From Gammaproteobacteria bacterium (lineage in GTDB: Bacteria > Pseudomonadota > Gammaproteobacteria > Steroidobacterales > Steroidobacteraceae), in the NCBI GenBank assembly GCA_003132025.1, contig PKWJ01000045.1, positions 32,011-68,854 on the forward strand: a DNA stretch of 36,844 bases. The letters run 5' to 3'. Of the stretch, positions 1-6,702 are shown piece by piece (within the stretch, counting starts at the first letter, position 1; each line of letters begins with the position of its first letter). A program made the translations under genes and the position numbers. The notes under the pieces are model-generated. The model searched no databases, was not told the DNA's origin, and saw nothing but the letters and a program-made list of their open reading frames with translations.

Positions 1-251
1 AATGCCGTTTTTTCAAGCGATGCTTTTTCCTTGGTGACAGGACCAAGCTCTGCCATCGCCCGCTTCAGCAGCATAGCGGAGTATCGTCACCGGCCCATGG
101 CATTTCACCATATCGTGACGGCCAGCTGCAGGCCGCTCGCGCGCCCGACGGCATTCAGGCACTTGCGTACGCCGCAGCAGCGTCCGGCCTTGGCAGATCA
201 GGCAAAAACCCTTAACGTCCGCTCTCCCCGCCAGGCGCCGGATTAAGTCCA
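1..251. other. Intergenic region at left edge, no convincing gene
   Basis: The short open frames here have no recognisable family and unlikely composition, so I call no gene. A 6-bp inverted repeat (CTTGGT at 30-35, ACCAAG at 42-47, loop of 6) lies near the edge without a T-run on either side, so it is not an intrinsic terminator. A TTGAAA-like hexamer on the minus strand at the extreme left could be the -35 of a gene leaving the window, but its -10 would be outside. A weak TTGGCA-16-TTAACG pair (190-217) could serve the methyltransferase gene at 252. I looked for a TPP riboswitch because thiC lies near tolC in some relatives, and found none of its conserved boxes. Confidence 0.4.
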
Positions 252-905
252 ATGCTGATGGAAGCAGCCCGCGAGCAAATGGTCGAGCAGCAGGTGCGCG
301 CATGGGATGTGCTCGACGAGCGGATTCTCAACACCTTGCGGGCGATTCCTCGAGAGCGCTTTGTGCCGCACGCCTGGCGCGCACTGGCCTTCGCCGACTG
401 CGAAATCGCCTTGGCCTGCGGCAAACGCATGCTACGGCCGATGCTGGTGGGGCGCATCCTGCAGGCGCTGGCGCTGCAGGGCGGCGAGGAGGTGCTGGAG
501 ATCGGCACCGGCTCGGGTTATCTGTCCGCCTGCCTGGCCCATCTCGGCGGGGTGGTGCGCAGCATCGAACTGCATCAGCAGCTCGCCGACTACGCGCGCG
601 CCAACCTGCGCACGTCGGCAGCCGACCTGCCGATCGAGGTGCTGGTCGCCGACGCGATGCAGCTGGCCGAGGAGTCGCGCTACGATGCCATCGTGCTGAC
701 CGCGTCGCTGCCGATCTATCAGGCGCGGTTCGAACAGGCATTGCGCCCCGGAGGGCGCATGTTCGTGGTGGTCGGCACCACGACGCTGCAGGAGGCCAGC
801 CTGGTGCGCCGTGTCGGCGCCGCAGGTTGCAGCAGCGAGTCGCTGTTCGAGACCTGCATCGAGCCGCTGGAACATGCCCCGCGGCCACCCGCTTTCGGCT
901 TCTAG
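252..905 (+). CDS. Protein-L-isoaspartate O-methyltransferase (PCMT) family protein
   Basis: This 217-residue protein has the PCMT family layout: an N-terminal MVEQQVRAWDVLDERIL segment, an ERFVP motif, and the SAM-binding motif VLEIGTGSGYLSACLA at about residues 80-95. Family members transfer a methyl group from SAM to isoaspartyl residues in damaged proteins in the cytosol. In classical enzymes the substrate loop reads like GQTIS-P. Here the equivalent stretch is ACGKRMLRPMLVGR, which lacks it, so isoaspartate repair is not assured and I give no symbol. A second in-frame ATG at 258 is possible. The rhodanese gene begins 2 bp after the stop, and the order methyltransferase-rhodanese-tolC suggests one transcription unit. 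Family assignment is secure; substrate is inferred. Confidence 0.88.
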   Translation: MLMEAAREQMVEQQVRAWDVLDERILNTLRAIPRERFVPHAWRALAFADCEIALACGKRMLRPMLVGRILQALALQGGEEVLEIGTGSGYLSACLAHLGGVVRSIELHQQLADYARANLRTSAADLPIEVLVADAMQLAEESRYDAIVLTASLPIYQARFEQALRPGGRMFVVVGTTTLQEASLVRRVGAAGCSSESLFETCIEPLEHAPRPPAFGF

Positions 906-907
906 CC

Positions 908-1231
908 ATGGCTGTGCCGGAACTTGCGCCGCTACAGGTCAAGCGCCAGCTCGATGCCGGCAAGCCGCTGCGGATCCTGGACGTGCGCGAACCCTGGGAG
1001 CGTGCGATCGTCAGCCTGCCCGGCAGCCTCAATATACCGATGGGCGAGATTCCCGCACGCTGGCGCGAGCTCGACGCCGACGCGCAGATCGTCGTGCTGT
1101 GCAAGGCCGGAAGCCGCAGCCGCCGCGTGGCGCAGTTTTTATCTGCCCAGGGCTTGGCTCAGGTGGCCAATCTGTCGGGCGGCATCGATGCCTGGACGCG
1201 CGACATCGACCCGAGCCTGGCGTCGTACTGA
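908..1231 (+). CDS. Single-domain rhodanese-like protein
   Basis: This 107-residue protein is one rhodanese domain. It has the early LDVREPWE motif, the LPGSLNIPMGEI strand and turn, and an active-site loop LCKAGSRSRR with the catalytic cysteine at residue 65. The C-terminal LSGGIDAWTRDID completes the fold. Such proteins carry a persulfide on the cysteine and transfer sulfane sulfur to thiol acceptors. There is no signal peptide, so it is expected to be cytosolic. The six-residue loop after the cysteine fits sulfur transfer (GlpE/ThiI-like) rather than a Cdc25-type phosphatase. It starts 2 bp after the methyltransferase and ends 14 bp before the TolC gene. The acceptor is unknown. Confidence 0.92.
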   Translation: MAVPELAPLQVKRQLDAGKPLRILDVREPWERAIVSLPGSLNIPMGEIPARWRELDADAQIVVLCKAGSRSRRVAQFLSAQGLAQVANLSGGIDAWTRDIDPSLASY

Positions 1232-1245
1232 ATGCGTCGAACTGA

Positions 1246-2721
1246 ATGAGGCGCGGCTGGTTATTCGCTGTGCTTTGTGCCGGCGGCCTGGGCAGCGCCA
1301 CTGCGGCCGACCTGCTCGCGGTCTACCAGCGCTCCCTTGATACCGATCCGCTGTGGCGTCAGGCCACGGCTACCCGGCTGGCCATACACGAGACCAAGAC
1401 GCAGGCGGTACTGGGCCTGTTGCCGCTGGATATCTCCGCCAACAAGAACTTTATCGGCATCGGCAGCGTGCAGGTCAAGACGCCCGCGTATCTTGCGGCG
1501 GGCCTGACGGTCAACCTGTTTAACTGGGACAGTTGGGTGGCGCTGAAGGCTGCCGACGCCACGGTCGCGCAGTCCGAGGCCAACTACCAGGCGGCGGCGC
1601 AGAGCCTGATCCAGCGGGTATCGCAGCAGTATTTTGCCGTACTGGCGGCCCAGGACACGCTCACCGCCCAGCAGAGCGCCTATGAATCGGTGCAGACCCA
1701 GCTCGATCGGGCCGAGGTGCGCTACCAGATTGGACAGATCGCGATCACCGACGTGGCGGTGGCACGCGCCTCGCGCGACAGCACAGCGGCGGCCGTGATC
1801 GCAGCCAAGCGCGCGCTGGCGACGCAGGAAGACCTGTTGCGGGCCATCACCAATGAAAACTACGCCAGCCTCGCCGGTCCGCGCGACGACATGCCGCTGC
1901 TGAACCCGGAGCCGGCGAGCGAGGACAGCTGGGTGAACACCGCCATGGCCCAGAACGCCAGCCTGATCGCCAGCCGCATGGCCTCGGACATCGCGCACGA
2001 CGGCCTGTTGACCGCATATGGCGGCCACCTGCCGACCATCAACATCAACGTATCGCGCAACTGGGCGCTCGAACACGGTAACTTCAGCACTGCCACCGGC
2101 GCTGGCCCGATCGGCGAGGCGGCGCTGATAGGCTCGGTCAACGGCCTGCCTACCGTGCTCGATACCAGCGATCTGTTCTGGTCGGTGGGCATCTCGGTGC
2201 CGCTGTTCACCGCTGGCCTGACCGAATCGAAGGTGCGCCAGGCGCGCTACACCTGGGATGCCGCCAAGGCGGGGCTCGACTTCAGCTCGCGCCAGACCGA
2301 GGAGCAGACCCGCGATGCCTACCAGGGCGTGATCAGCCAGATCGCGCAGGTGCGGGCACTGAAGCAGGCGGTGGAATCCGACCGCATTGCGCTGCAGGCC
2401 ACCGAGGCCGGCTACCAGGTCGGCACCAAAACCGTGGTCGACGTGCTGACCACACGCGCCGCGCTGCTGCAGGACGACACCAACTACGCCCAGGCCAAGT
2501 ACGGCTATCTGAATAATATCGTCTCGCTGCGACTGGCCGCCGGCAATCTGGATCGCAGCACGCTCGAGCTGATCAATGGCTGGCTGATTGAGCCGCGAGC
2601 GCCGCTGCCGGCGGTGCCGAGCACTCCAAACGCGCCCGCGACCACGCCCGTCATGCCGCTGGACGCCGCGCCGGATGCATCGCCACTGCCTCCGCTACCG
2701 CGCGACCCGGTGCCGCGCTAG
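1246..2721 (+). CDS. tolC: TolC family outer membrane efflux protein
   Basis: This 491-residue protein is a TolC-family outer membrane channel, the exit duct for type I secretion and RND or MFS efflux pumps. An N-terminal signal peptide ends near GSATA|ADLL. The mature start ADLLAVYQRSLDTDPLWRQA is typical, and the protein has two repeated halves, each with long Gln/Ala-rich helices (for example YQAAAQSLIQRVSQQYFAVL in the first half and RDAYQGVISQIAQVRALKQA in the second). The second half holds the VGTKTVVDVLTTRAALLQ motif. A Pro/Ala-rich tail of about 40 residues follows the last helix and is probably unstructured. The stop lies 8 bp from the convergent waaA stop. No pump genes are adjacent, which fits a shared general-purpose TolC. 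Confidence 0.93.
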   Translation: MRRGWLFAVLCAGGLGSATAADLLAVYQRSLDTDPLWRQATATRLAIHETKTQAVLGLLPLDISANKNFIGIGSVQVKTPAYLAAGLTVNLFNWDSWVALKAADATVAQSEANYQAAAQSLIQRVSQQYFAVLAAQDTLTAQQSAYESVQTQLDRAEVRYQIGQIAITDVAVARASRDSTAAAVIAAKRALATQEDLLRAITNENYASLAGPRDDMPLLNPEPASEDSWVNTAMAQNASLIASRMASDIAHDGLLTAYGGHLPTININVSRNWALEHGNFSTATGAGPIGEAALIGSVNGLPTVLDTSDLFWSVGISVPLFTAGLTESKVRQARYTWDAAKAGLDFSSRQTEEQTRDAYQGVISQIAQVRALKQAVESDRIALQATEAGYQVGTKTVVDVLTTRAALLQDDTNYAQAKYGYLNNIVSLRLAAGNLDRSTLELINGWLIEPRAPLPAVPSTPNAPATTPVMPLDAAPDASPLPPLPRDPVPR

Positions 2722-2729
2722 GCCGCGCT

Positions 2730-4016
2730 TCACACGAACACGAATGCGCGCTTGGGCGGCAAGCGATCGAACACATCCAGCACGCGCTCGAGCGCACCGC
2801 GATTGGCAGCGATCGCGGCACATCCCGCGGCTCCCTGGGTCGCACGTGCCGCCGGATCCGCCAGCAGTCTCGCCAGCGCCGCCGCCAGATCGTCCGCGTC
2901 GTGCACGATGGTCAGCGCACCCTGCTCGCTCAGCACCCGAGCCAGTTCCGGACTGTTGAATTGCTCGGGCCCCGACAGCACCGGTATGCCGAGCGCAGCC
3001 GGTTCGAGCAGGTTGTGGCCGCCCACCGGGACCAGGCTGCCGCCCACGAAGGCCACATCGCCCGCGGCATAGAACTCCGGCAGCTCGCCCACGGTATCGA
3101 GCAGCAATACCTGATAGTCACGATCGGCATCATCAGGGGCGGCACCGATCGAACGGCGGATGCAGGACAGGCCCTGTGCCGCCACCGACGCCGCGGCGGC
3201 ATCGAAACGCTGCGGGTGGCGCGGCGCCAGGATCAGCAGCGCAGCGGGCAGGTGCTGGAACACCCGCGAATGCGCGTCGAGCACGATCTGCTCCTCCCCG
3301 GCATGCGTGCTGCCTGCCACCCAGACCGGACGTCCGGCGGCGTAGCGCGCCCGCAGCAGCGCGCCACGATGCGAGGTCTCGGGCGCCAGCAGGCGGTCGA
3401 ATTTGATGTTGCCGGCCACCGTCAGGCGCGCGGCCGGTACCCCGAGCGCGGCGAAGCGCAGCGCATCGGCCTCGGTCTGCGCTGCCACCCAGACGCCACC
3501 CGCAAGCGTTGCGCGCAGCAGCCCCGGCAGGCGCCGGTAGATGCCGGCGCTGCGGGGCGACACCCTGGCGCTGGCGATCAGGATCGGCAGGCCGGCCTCC
3601 TGCGCCCCGTGCAGCAGGTTCGGCCACAGCTCAGTCTCCAGTACGATCAGCAGGCGCGGCCGCAGAGCGCGCAGGCAGCGCCGCACACTGCCCGGCAGAT
3701 CATAGGGCGCATAGCGCACGTCCACGCCGGGCAGCAATGCGCGCCCGCGCGCGCGCGCGGTCGGGGTAGCACAGGTCAGTGTGATCTCGGTTTGCGGCCG
3801 GCGCTCACGCAGCGCCTCGATCAGCACCGCGGCTGCCTGTACTTCGCCAACCGACACCGCGTGCACCCAGATGCCGTTGCCGGAGCGACGCGGCCCGAAA
3901 CCAAAACGCTGGCGCCAGCCGCGCCAATATTCGCGTTCCCTGAAGCCACGAACTGCGACGACCAGCGACACCACGGGCAGCGCCAGATACAGCAGCAGCG
4001 TATACAGGTGGCGCAC
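2730..4016 (-). CDS. waaA: 3-deoxy-D-manno-octulosonic acid (Kdo) transferase
   Basis: WaaA (KdtA, GT30) transfers Kdo from CMP-Kdo to the lipid A precursor at the inner membrane. The product from the GTG at 4016 is 428 residues, the usual size. It opens with a membrane anchor (LYTLLLYLALPVVSLVVAV). The N-terminal domain has WVHAVSVGEVQAA, whose Glu matches the catalytic glutamate of the family, and LETELWPNLL. The C-terminal domain has WVAGSTHAGEEQIVLDAH and FVGGSLVPVGGHNLLEPAALG, which bind the nucleotide sugar. The frame stays open far upstream, but that part overlaps kdkA and is not family-like. The GTG lies 8 bp after the kdkA stop, so the genes are probably cotranscribed; the start codon is inferred from family alignment. 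Confidence 0.94.
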   Translation of the reverse strand: MRHLYTLLLYLALPVVSLVVAVRGFREREYWRGWRQRFGFGPRRSGNGIWVHAVSVGEVQAAAVLIEALRERRPQTEITLTCATPTARARGRALLPGVDVRYAPYDLPGSVRRCLRALRPRLLIVLETELWPNLLHGAQEAGLPILIASARVSPRSAGIYRRLPGLLRATLAGGVWVAAQTEADALRFAALGVPAARLTVAGNIKFDRLLAPETSHRGALLRARYAAGRPVWVAGSTHAGEEQIVLDAHSRVFQHLPAALLILAPRHPQRFDAAAASVAAQGLSCIRRSIGAAPDDADRDYQVLLLDTVGELPEFYAAGDVAFVGGSLVPVGGHNLLEPAALGIPVLSGPEQFNSPELARVLSEQGALTIVHDADDLAAALARLLADPAARATQGAAGCAAIAANRGALERVLDVFDRLPPKRAFVFV

Positions 4017-4024
4017 CGCGCGCC

Positions 4025-4744
4025 TTAAGCAGCCGCGGACGGCCGCGGCGCAACCGCGAAATAGCCGCTGAGCAGCGCTGCCCAATCGGCTTCGGAAAAG
4101 CGCTCGGGTGGCAGCGTATCGGTGATCTTCTCGATCGAGCGGCGCAGGCGCACCAGATTGCTGTCGCACCACAGGCCGGGTCGGCGCAGACGTCCGCGAT
4201 CGAAGTCCACCAGCCACACTTCCTGCGCCTCGTTCAGCAGCACGTTGTGGGCGTTGAGATCGGCGTGACAGACGCCGTCGCGGTGAAAGCGGCGCAGGCA
4301 GCGGCCGATGGCGATCCAGCTGCCCAGCGGCAACGGCGCGCCGGCCAGGCGCGAGGCCAGCGAGCTGACGTCCGCGATGCGCTCGGTCAGCAGATCGGCG
4401 CTGTAGCTGTAGCGTCCGGTGCGCCGGTAACAGGCGGCCACCGGTTTCGGTACCGGCAGGCCCGCGCGCTGCATCAGGTACAGCAGGTGCCACTCGATGA
4501 ACGAGCGCGTCAGCGATGCCGCCCGCCACAGGTAGCGGTCGGTCCACCAGCGGGCGATCCAACCGCCGCGCCGGTAGTGGCGCAGCACCAGCCGCCGTCC
4601 ATCGGCGTCGATGAACAGCACGCCACCGCGGCCTTCGGGGCTGGCGCGCACCTCGCCGCGGCGCGACCACCACCGCTCGTCGAACCACGAGGCCGCCGCA
4701 TTGCCCGCCCTGGAGGCGTCATATAGCATCGCGCCGCCGCGCAT
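4025..4744 (-). CDS. kdkA: 3-deoxy-D-manno-octulosonic acid kinase
   Basis: KdkA phosphorylates Kdo in the LPS inner core using ATP. The 239-residue product has a small kinase fold. An N-terminal GRGGVLFIDADGRRLVLRHY segment resembles the ATP lysine region. The catalytic loop is CHADLNAHNVLLN at about residues 158-170, with the HxDLN signature, followed by the metal-binding VDFDRGRLR. The ATG at 4744 has a GGAGG-like site about 12 bp upstream; an in-frame ATG at 4729 is an alternative. The open frame continues upstream over the divergent heptosyltransferase gene, but that part is a GC-driven artefact. Pairing with waaA supports the assignment: organisms with this kinase usually have a WaaA that adds a single Kdo. 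Confidence 0.9.
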   Translation of the reverse strand: MRGGAMLYDASRAGNAAASWFDERWWSRRGEVRASPEGRGGVLFIDADGRRLVLRHYRRGGWIARWWTDRYLWRAASLTRSFIEWHLLYLMQRAGLPVPKPVAACYRRTGRYSYSADLLTERIADVSSLASRLAGAPLPLGSWIAIGRCLRRFHRDGVCHADLNAHNVLLNEAQEVWLVDFDRGRLRRPGLWCDSNLVRLRRSIEKITDTLPPERFSEADWAALLSGYFAVAPRPSAAA

Positions 4745-4793
4745 CGGTATTTGCCGGACCTCCGCACCGGTCGGCCAGACCAAAGACTTCCGC

Positions 4794-5852
4794 ATGCTGA
4801 ATCTCATTGAGGGACCCAAGAGCCTGTGCATTCTGCGGCTCTCGGCCATCGGCGATAGCTGCCACGTCGTGCCCATCGTGCGCACGCTGCAGCGCGTATG
4901 GCCGACAACACAGCTGACCTGGGTCATCGGCCGCCTCGAGGCACGGCTGATGAGCCTGCTGCCCGGGGTCGAGTTTATCACCATCGACAAGCGTGCCGGG
5001 CTGGCGACGGCGCGCGACCTGCGTACGGCGCTGCGCGGCCGGCGCTTCGACGTGCTGCTGCACATGCAGCTGTCGCTGCGCGCCAGCCTGACGTCGACGC
5101 TGATCGCTGCCCGCATGCGCCTGGGTTTCGACCGCGCGCGGGCGCGTGAGCTGCAGTGGTTGTTCACCAACGCGCAGATCGCAGCGCGCAGCCGGCAGCA
5201 CGTGCTCGACAGCTTCCAGGGCTTTCTCGAGCCGCTCGGCATCGAGCCGGGTCATCTGGAATGGAATCTGCCGCTGCCGCAAGCCGCGCAGCAGTACGCG
5301 GCAGCGCTGGTTGCGGATGCACGGCCGACGTTGATCATCAGTCCCTGCTCGGCGCACCCGGCCCGCAACTGGCGCCCCGAGCGCTACGCGGCGATCGCCG
5401 ACCACGCGGTCGAGGCGCACGGCATGCGCGTGATTCTGTGCGGCTCGCCGTCGGCGCCGGAGCGCGCCATGGGCGCGAGCATCGCGCGCCTGGTGCGGGT
5501 GCCGATCGTCAACCAGATCGGCGGCGATACCTTGCCGCAGCTGCTGGCGCTGCTGGCGCGCGCCACTGTGCTCGTGTGCCCGGATTCCGGGCCGGCGCAC
5601 ATGGCGACCATGGTCGGCACGCCGGTGATCGGTCTGTACGCGGCCACGCGCGTGCAGCGCACCGGCCCCTACCTGTCGCGCCAATGGTGCGTGGATCGCT
5701 ATGACGCGGCGGCGCGCCGCTACCGCCATCGCAGCGCCGAGCAGCTGCCATGGCACGAGAAAATCGAACAGCCCGGCGTGATGGACCTGATCGAGGTGAT
5801 CGACGTGCAGCAGCGCCTGGATGCGCTGCTGCACGCGCGCGCCGGCGCCTGA
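4794..5852 (+). CDS. Glycosyltransferase family 9 (heptosyltransferase-like) protein
   Basis: This 352-residue GT9 protein fits LPS heptosyltransferases, which move heptose from ADP-heptose to the growing core at the inner membrane face. The start ILRLSAIGDSCHVVPIVRTL is the GT9 signature; Asp in the GD pair is the expected base. The C-terminal domain has SPCSAHPARNWRPERYAAIA and VCPDSGPAHMATMVGTPVIG, which bind the ADP-sugar. The start ATG at 4794 is 49 bp from the divergent kdkA start. The sequence resembles the heptosyltransferase I/II group but I cannot choose between WaaC, WaaF or a later transferase. The adjacent waaA and kdkA support a core-LPS role. Confidence 0.9.
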   Translation: MLNLIEGPKSLCILRLSAIGDSCHVVPIVRTLQRVWPTTQLTWVIGRLEARLMSLLPGVEFITIDKRAGLATARDLRTALRGRRFDVLLHMQLSLRASLTSTLIAARMRLGFDRARARELQWLFTNAQIAARSRQHVLDSFQGFLEPLGIEPGHLEWNLPLPQAAQQYAAALVADARPTLIISPCSAHPARNWRPERYAAIADHAVEAHGMRVILCGSPSAPERAMGASIARLVRVPIVNQIGGDTLPQLLALLARATVLVCPDSGPAHMATMVGTPVIGLYAATRVQRTGPYLSRQWCVDRYDAAARRYRHRSAEQLPWHEKIEQPGVMDLIEVIDVQQRLDALLHARAGA

Positions 5853-5886
5853 GCGTGCCGCGGTGCTCACGGCTCATTCTGCTACG

Positions 5887-6288
5887 ATGGAAGCCATGGA
5901 CGGAATTCTGGTGGCGCTGTCGCCGGGCGAATTGCTCGACAAGATTACAATCCTGCGCATCAAGGCGCAGCGTATCGAGGATGCGGGCAAGCTCGCCAAC
6001 GTTCGCCGGGAACTGGCGCTGCTGGAGCAGTACTGGAGCCAGGCGGTCGCAGCCCCGAACGAGCTGGCGGCGGATGAGGCGGCGTTGGCGCGCGTCAATT
6101 CCGAGCTGTGGGATATCGAAGATCGCATCCGCGAGCATGAAGCGCAGCGGCGCTTCGATGCCGGCTTCATCGAACTGGCGCGCGCGGTGTACCTGCGAAA
6201 CGACGAGCGCGCCGCCATCAAGCAGCGCGTCAACCTGAAGCTCAAGTCGGCGATCGTCGAAGAGAAGTCGTACCAGCCGTATCGCTGA
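5887..6288 (+). CDS. DUF6165 family protein
   Basis: This small protein (133 residues from 5887, or 130 from the ATG at 5896) begins MDGILVALSPGELLDKITIL after a short leader and is rich in charged helices such as DRIREHEAQRRFDAGFIELA. It matches the uncharacterised DUF6165 family, which is often next to LPS or surface-polysaccharide genes; here it follows the heptosyltransferase by 34 bp. It has no signal peptide or membrane segment. The function is unknown. Its final Arg codon and TGA stop lie in the left arm of the palindromic element at 6283-6488, so the C-terminus may have been set by that element. Confidence 0.8.
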   Translation: MEAMDGILVALSPGELLDKITILRIKAQRIEDAGKLANVRRELALLEQYWSQAVAAPNELAADEAALARVNSELWDIEDRIREHEAQRRFDAGFIELARAVYLRNDERAAIKQRVNLKLKSAIVEEKSYQPYR

Positions 6289-6488
6289 GCTGCCGGGTTC
6301 GCTCTCCCACCGGAGACGAAGCCTTGAGATTCGGGGCGGCCAGACATCACTTGGGAGGTATCGAACCATATCAGGCAATTTTGTTATTAAAATTGCCTGA
6401 TATGGTTCGATACCTCCCAGGGGTTGCCAGGACTCACCGGTCTCATGATCTTTAAGTCCGGGGTCAGAGCGAACCCGGCAGCTCAGCG
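6283..6488. repeat. 206-bp nested palindromic element (MITE/REP-like)
   Basis: The element is fully symmetrical. A perfect 23-bp outer inverted repeat (6283-6305 and 6466-6488) is followed by two 46-bp segments that match at only about 21 positions (6306-6351 and 6420-6465). Inside these is a perfect 31-bp inverted repeat (6352-6382 and 6389-6419) around a 6-nt loop (6383-6388). The inner arms are AT-richer than the surroundings. The right half holds GGGGTCAGAG, a motif I recall from short repeats near REP-associated tyrosine transposases in gammaproteobacteria; that is memory, not a search. No transposase is encoded here. Both flanking convergent genes end CGC-TGA inside the outer arms. It could be a non-autonomous mobile element, a bidirectional transcription block, or both. 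Confidence 0.85.
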
Positions 6489-6677
6489 CTCGAGCGTGTA
6501 CTCGGCTCCGCAGTACGGACACTTGGCGAAGCCGGTGGCTTCAATCGGCAGATACACTCGCGGATGCGAATTCCACAGGCTCATGTCCGGCATCGGACAC
6601 GATAGCGGCAGGTCCTTGACCGTCACGGTGTACTGATTCTGGGCATTTGGCTCTAGAAGTGCCGCGGGTGAGGTCAT
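6483..6677 (-). CDS. Small zinc-finger protein (zf-CHCC family)
   Basis: This 64-residue protein ends with a zinc finger: PLSCPMPDMSLWNSHPRVYL then FAKCPYCGAEYTLER. The ligands would be Cys, His and the CPYC pair, as in the zf-CHCC family, which shares its fold with mitochondrial NDUFS6. The role in bacteria is not established. The start at 6677 agrees with family length; the longer frame upstream only overlaps glnE. It lies 25 bp downstream of glnE on the same strand, so read-through is likely. A perfect TATAAT (6685-6690) lies just before the ATG. The stop codon and last Arg codon are within the outer arm of the palindromic element. Confidence 0.85.
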   Translation of the reverse strand: MTSPAALLEPNAQNQYTVTVKDLPLSCPMPDMSLWNSHPRVYLPIEATGFAKCPYCGAEYTLER

Positions 6678-6684
6678 GCTCAAT

Positions 6685-6690
6685 ATTATA
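6685..6690 (-). promoter_or_regulatory. Possible -10 hexamer for the zf-CHCC gene
   Basis: On the minus strand the sequence reads TATAAT, a perfect sigma-70 -10 hexamer, unusual in this GC-rich DNA. It lies between the glnE stop and the zf-CHCC ATG at 6677. Transcription would start at about 6678-6680, giving an almost leaderless mRNA. The -35 region at the right distance (TGGGCG) is poor, so this may be chance. Confidence 0.3.
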
Positions 6691-6702
6691 TCCGCCCGCG
6701 GA

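Noticed and set aside
1..251. TPP riboswitch or thiC start at the left edge
   Set aside because: The conserved CTGAGA and other TPP boxes are absent on both strands.
4017..4688. Upstream extension of the waaA frame to a 652-residue protein
   Set aside because: The extra part is Arg/Ala/Pro-rich, has no family features and overlaps kdkA on the same strand in another frame. The WaaA length and membrane anchor start fit the GTG at 4016.
4745..5242. Upstream extension of the kdkA frame over the heptosyltransferase gene
   Set aside because: It is antisense to a clear GT9 gene and has the Ser/Arg-rich composition of a shadow frame in GC-rich DNA.
6352..6419. The 31-bp inner inverted repeat as a plain Rho-independent terminator
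   Set aside because: The stem is far longer than needed and no T-run follows it on either strand. It sits at the centre of a larger symmetrical structure. A terminating effect is still possible.
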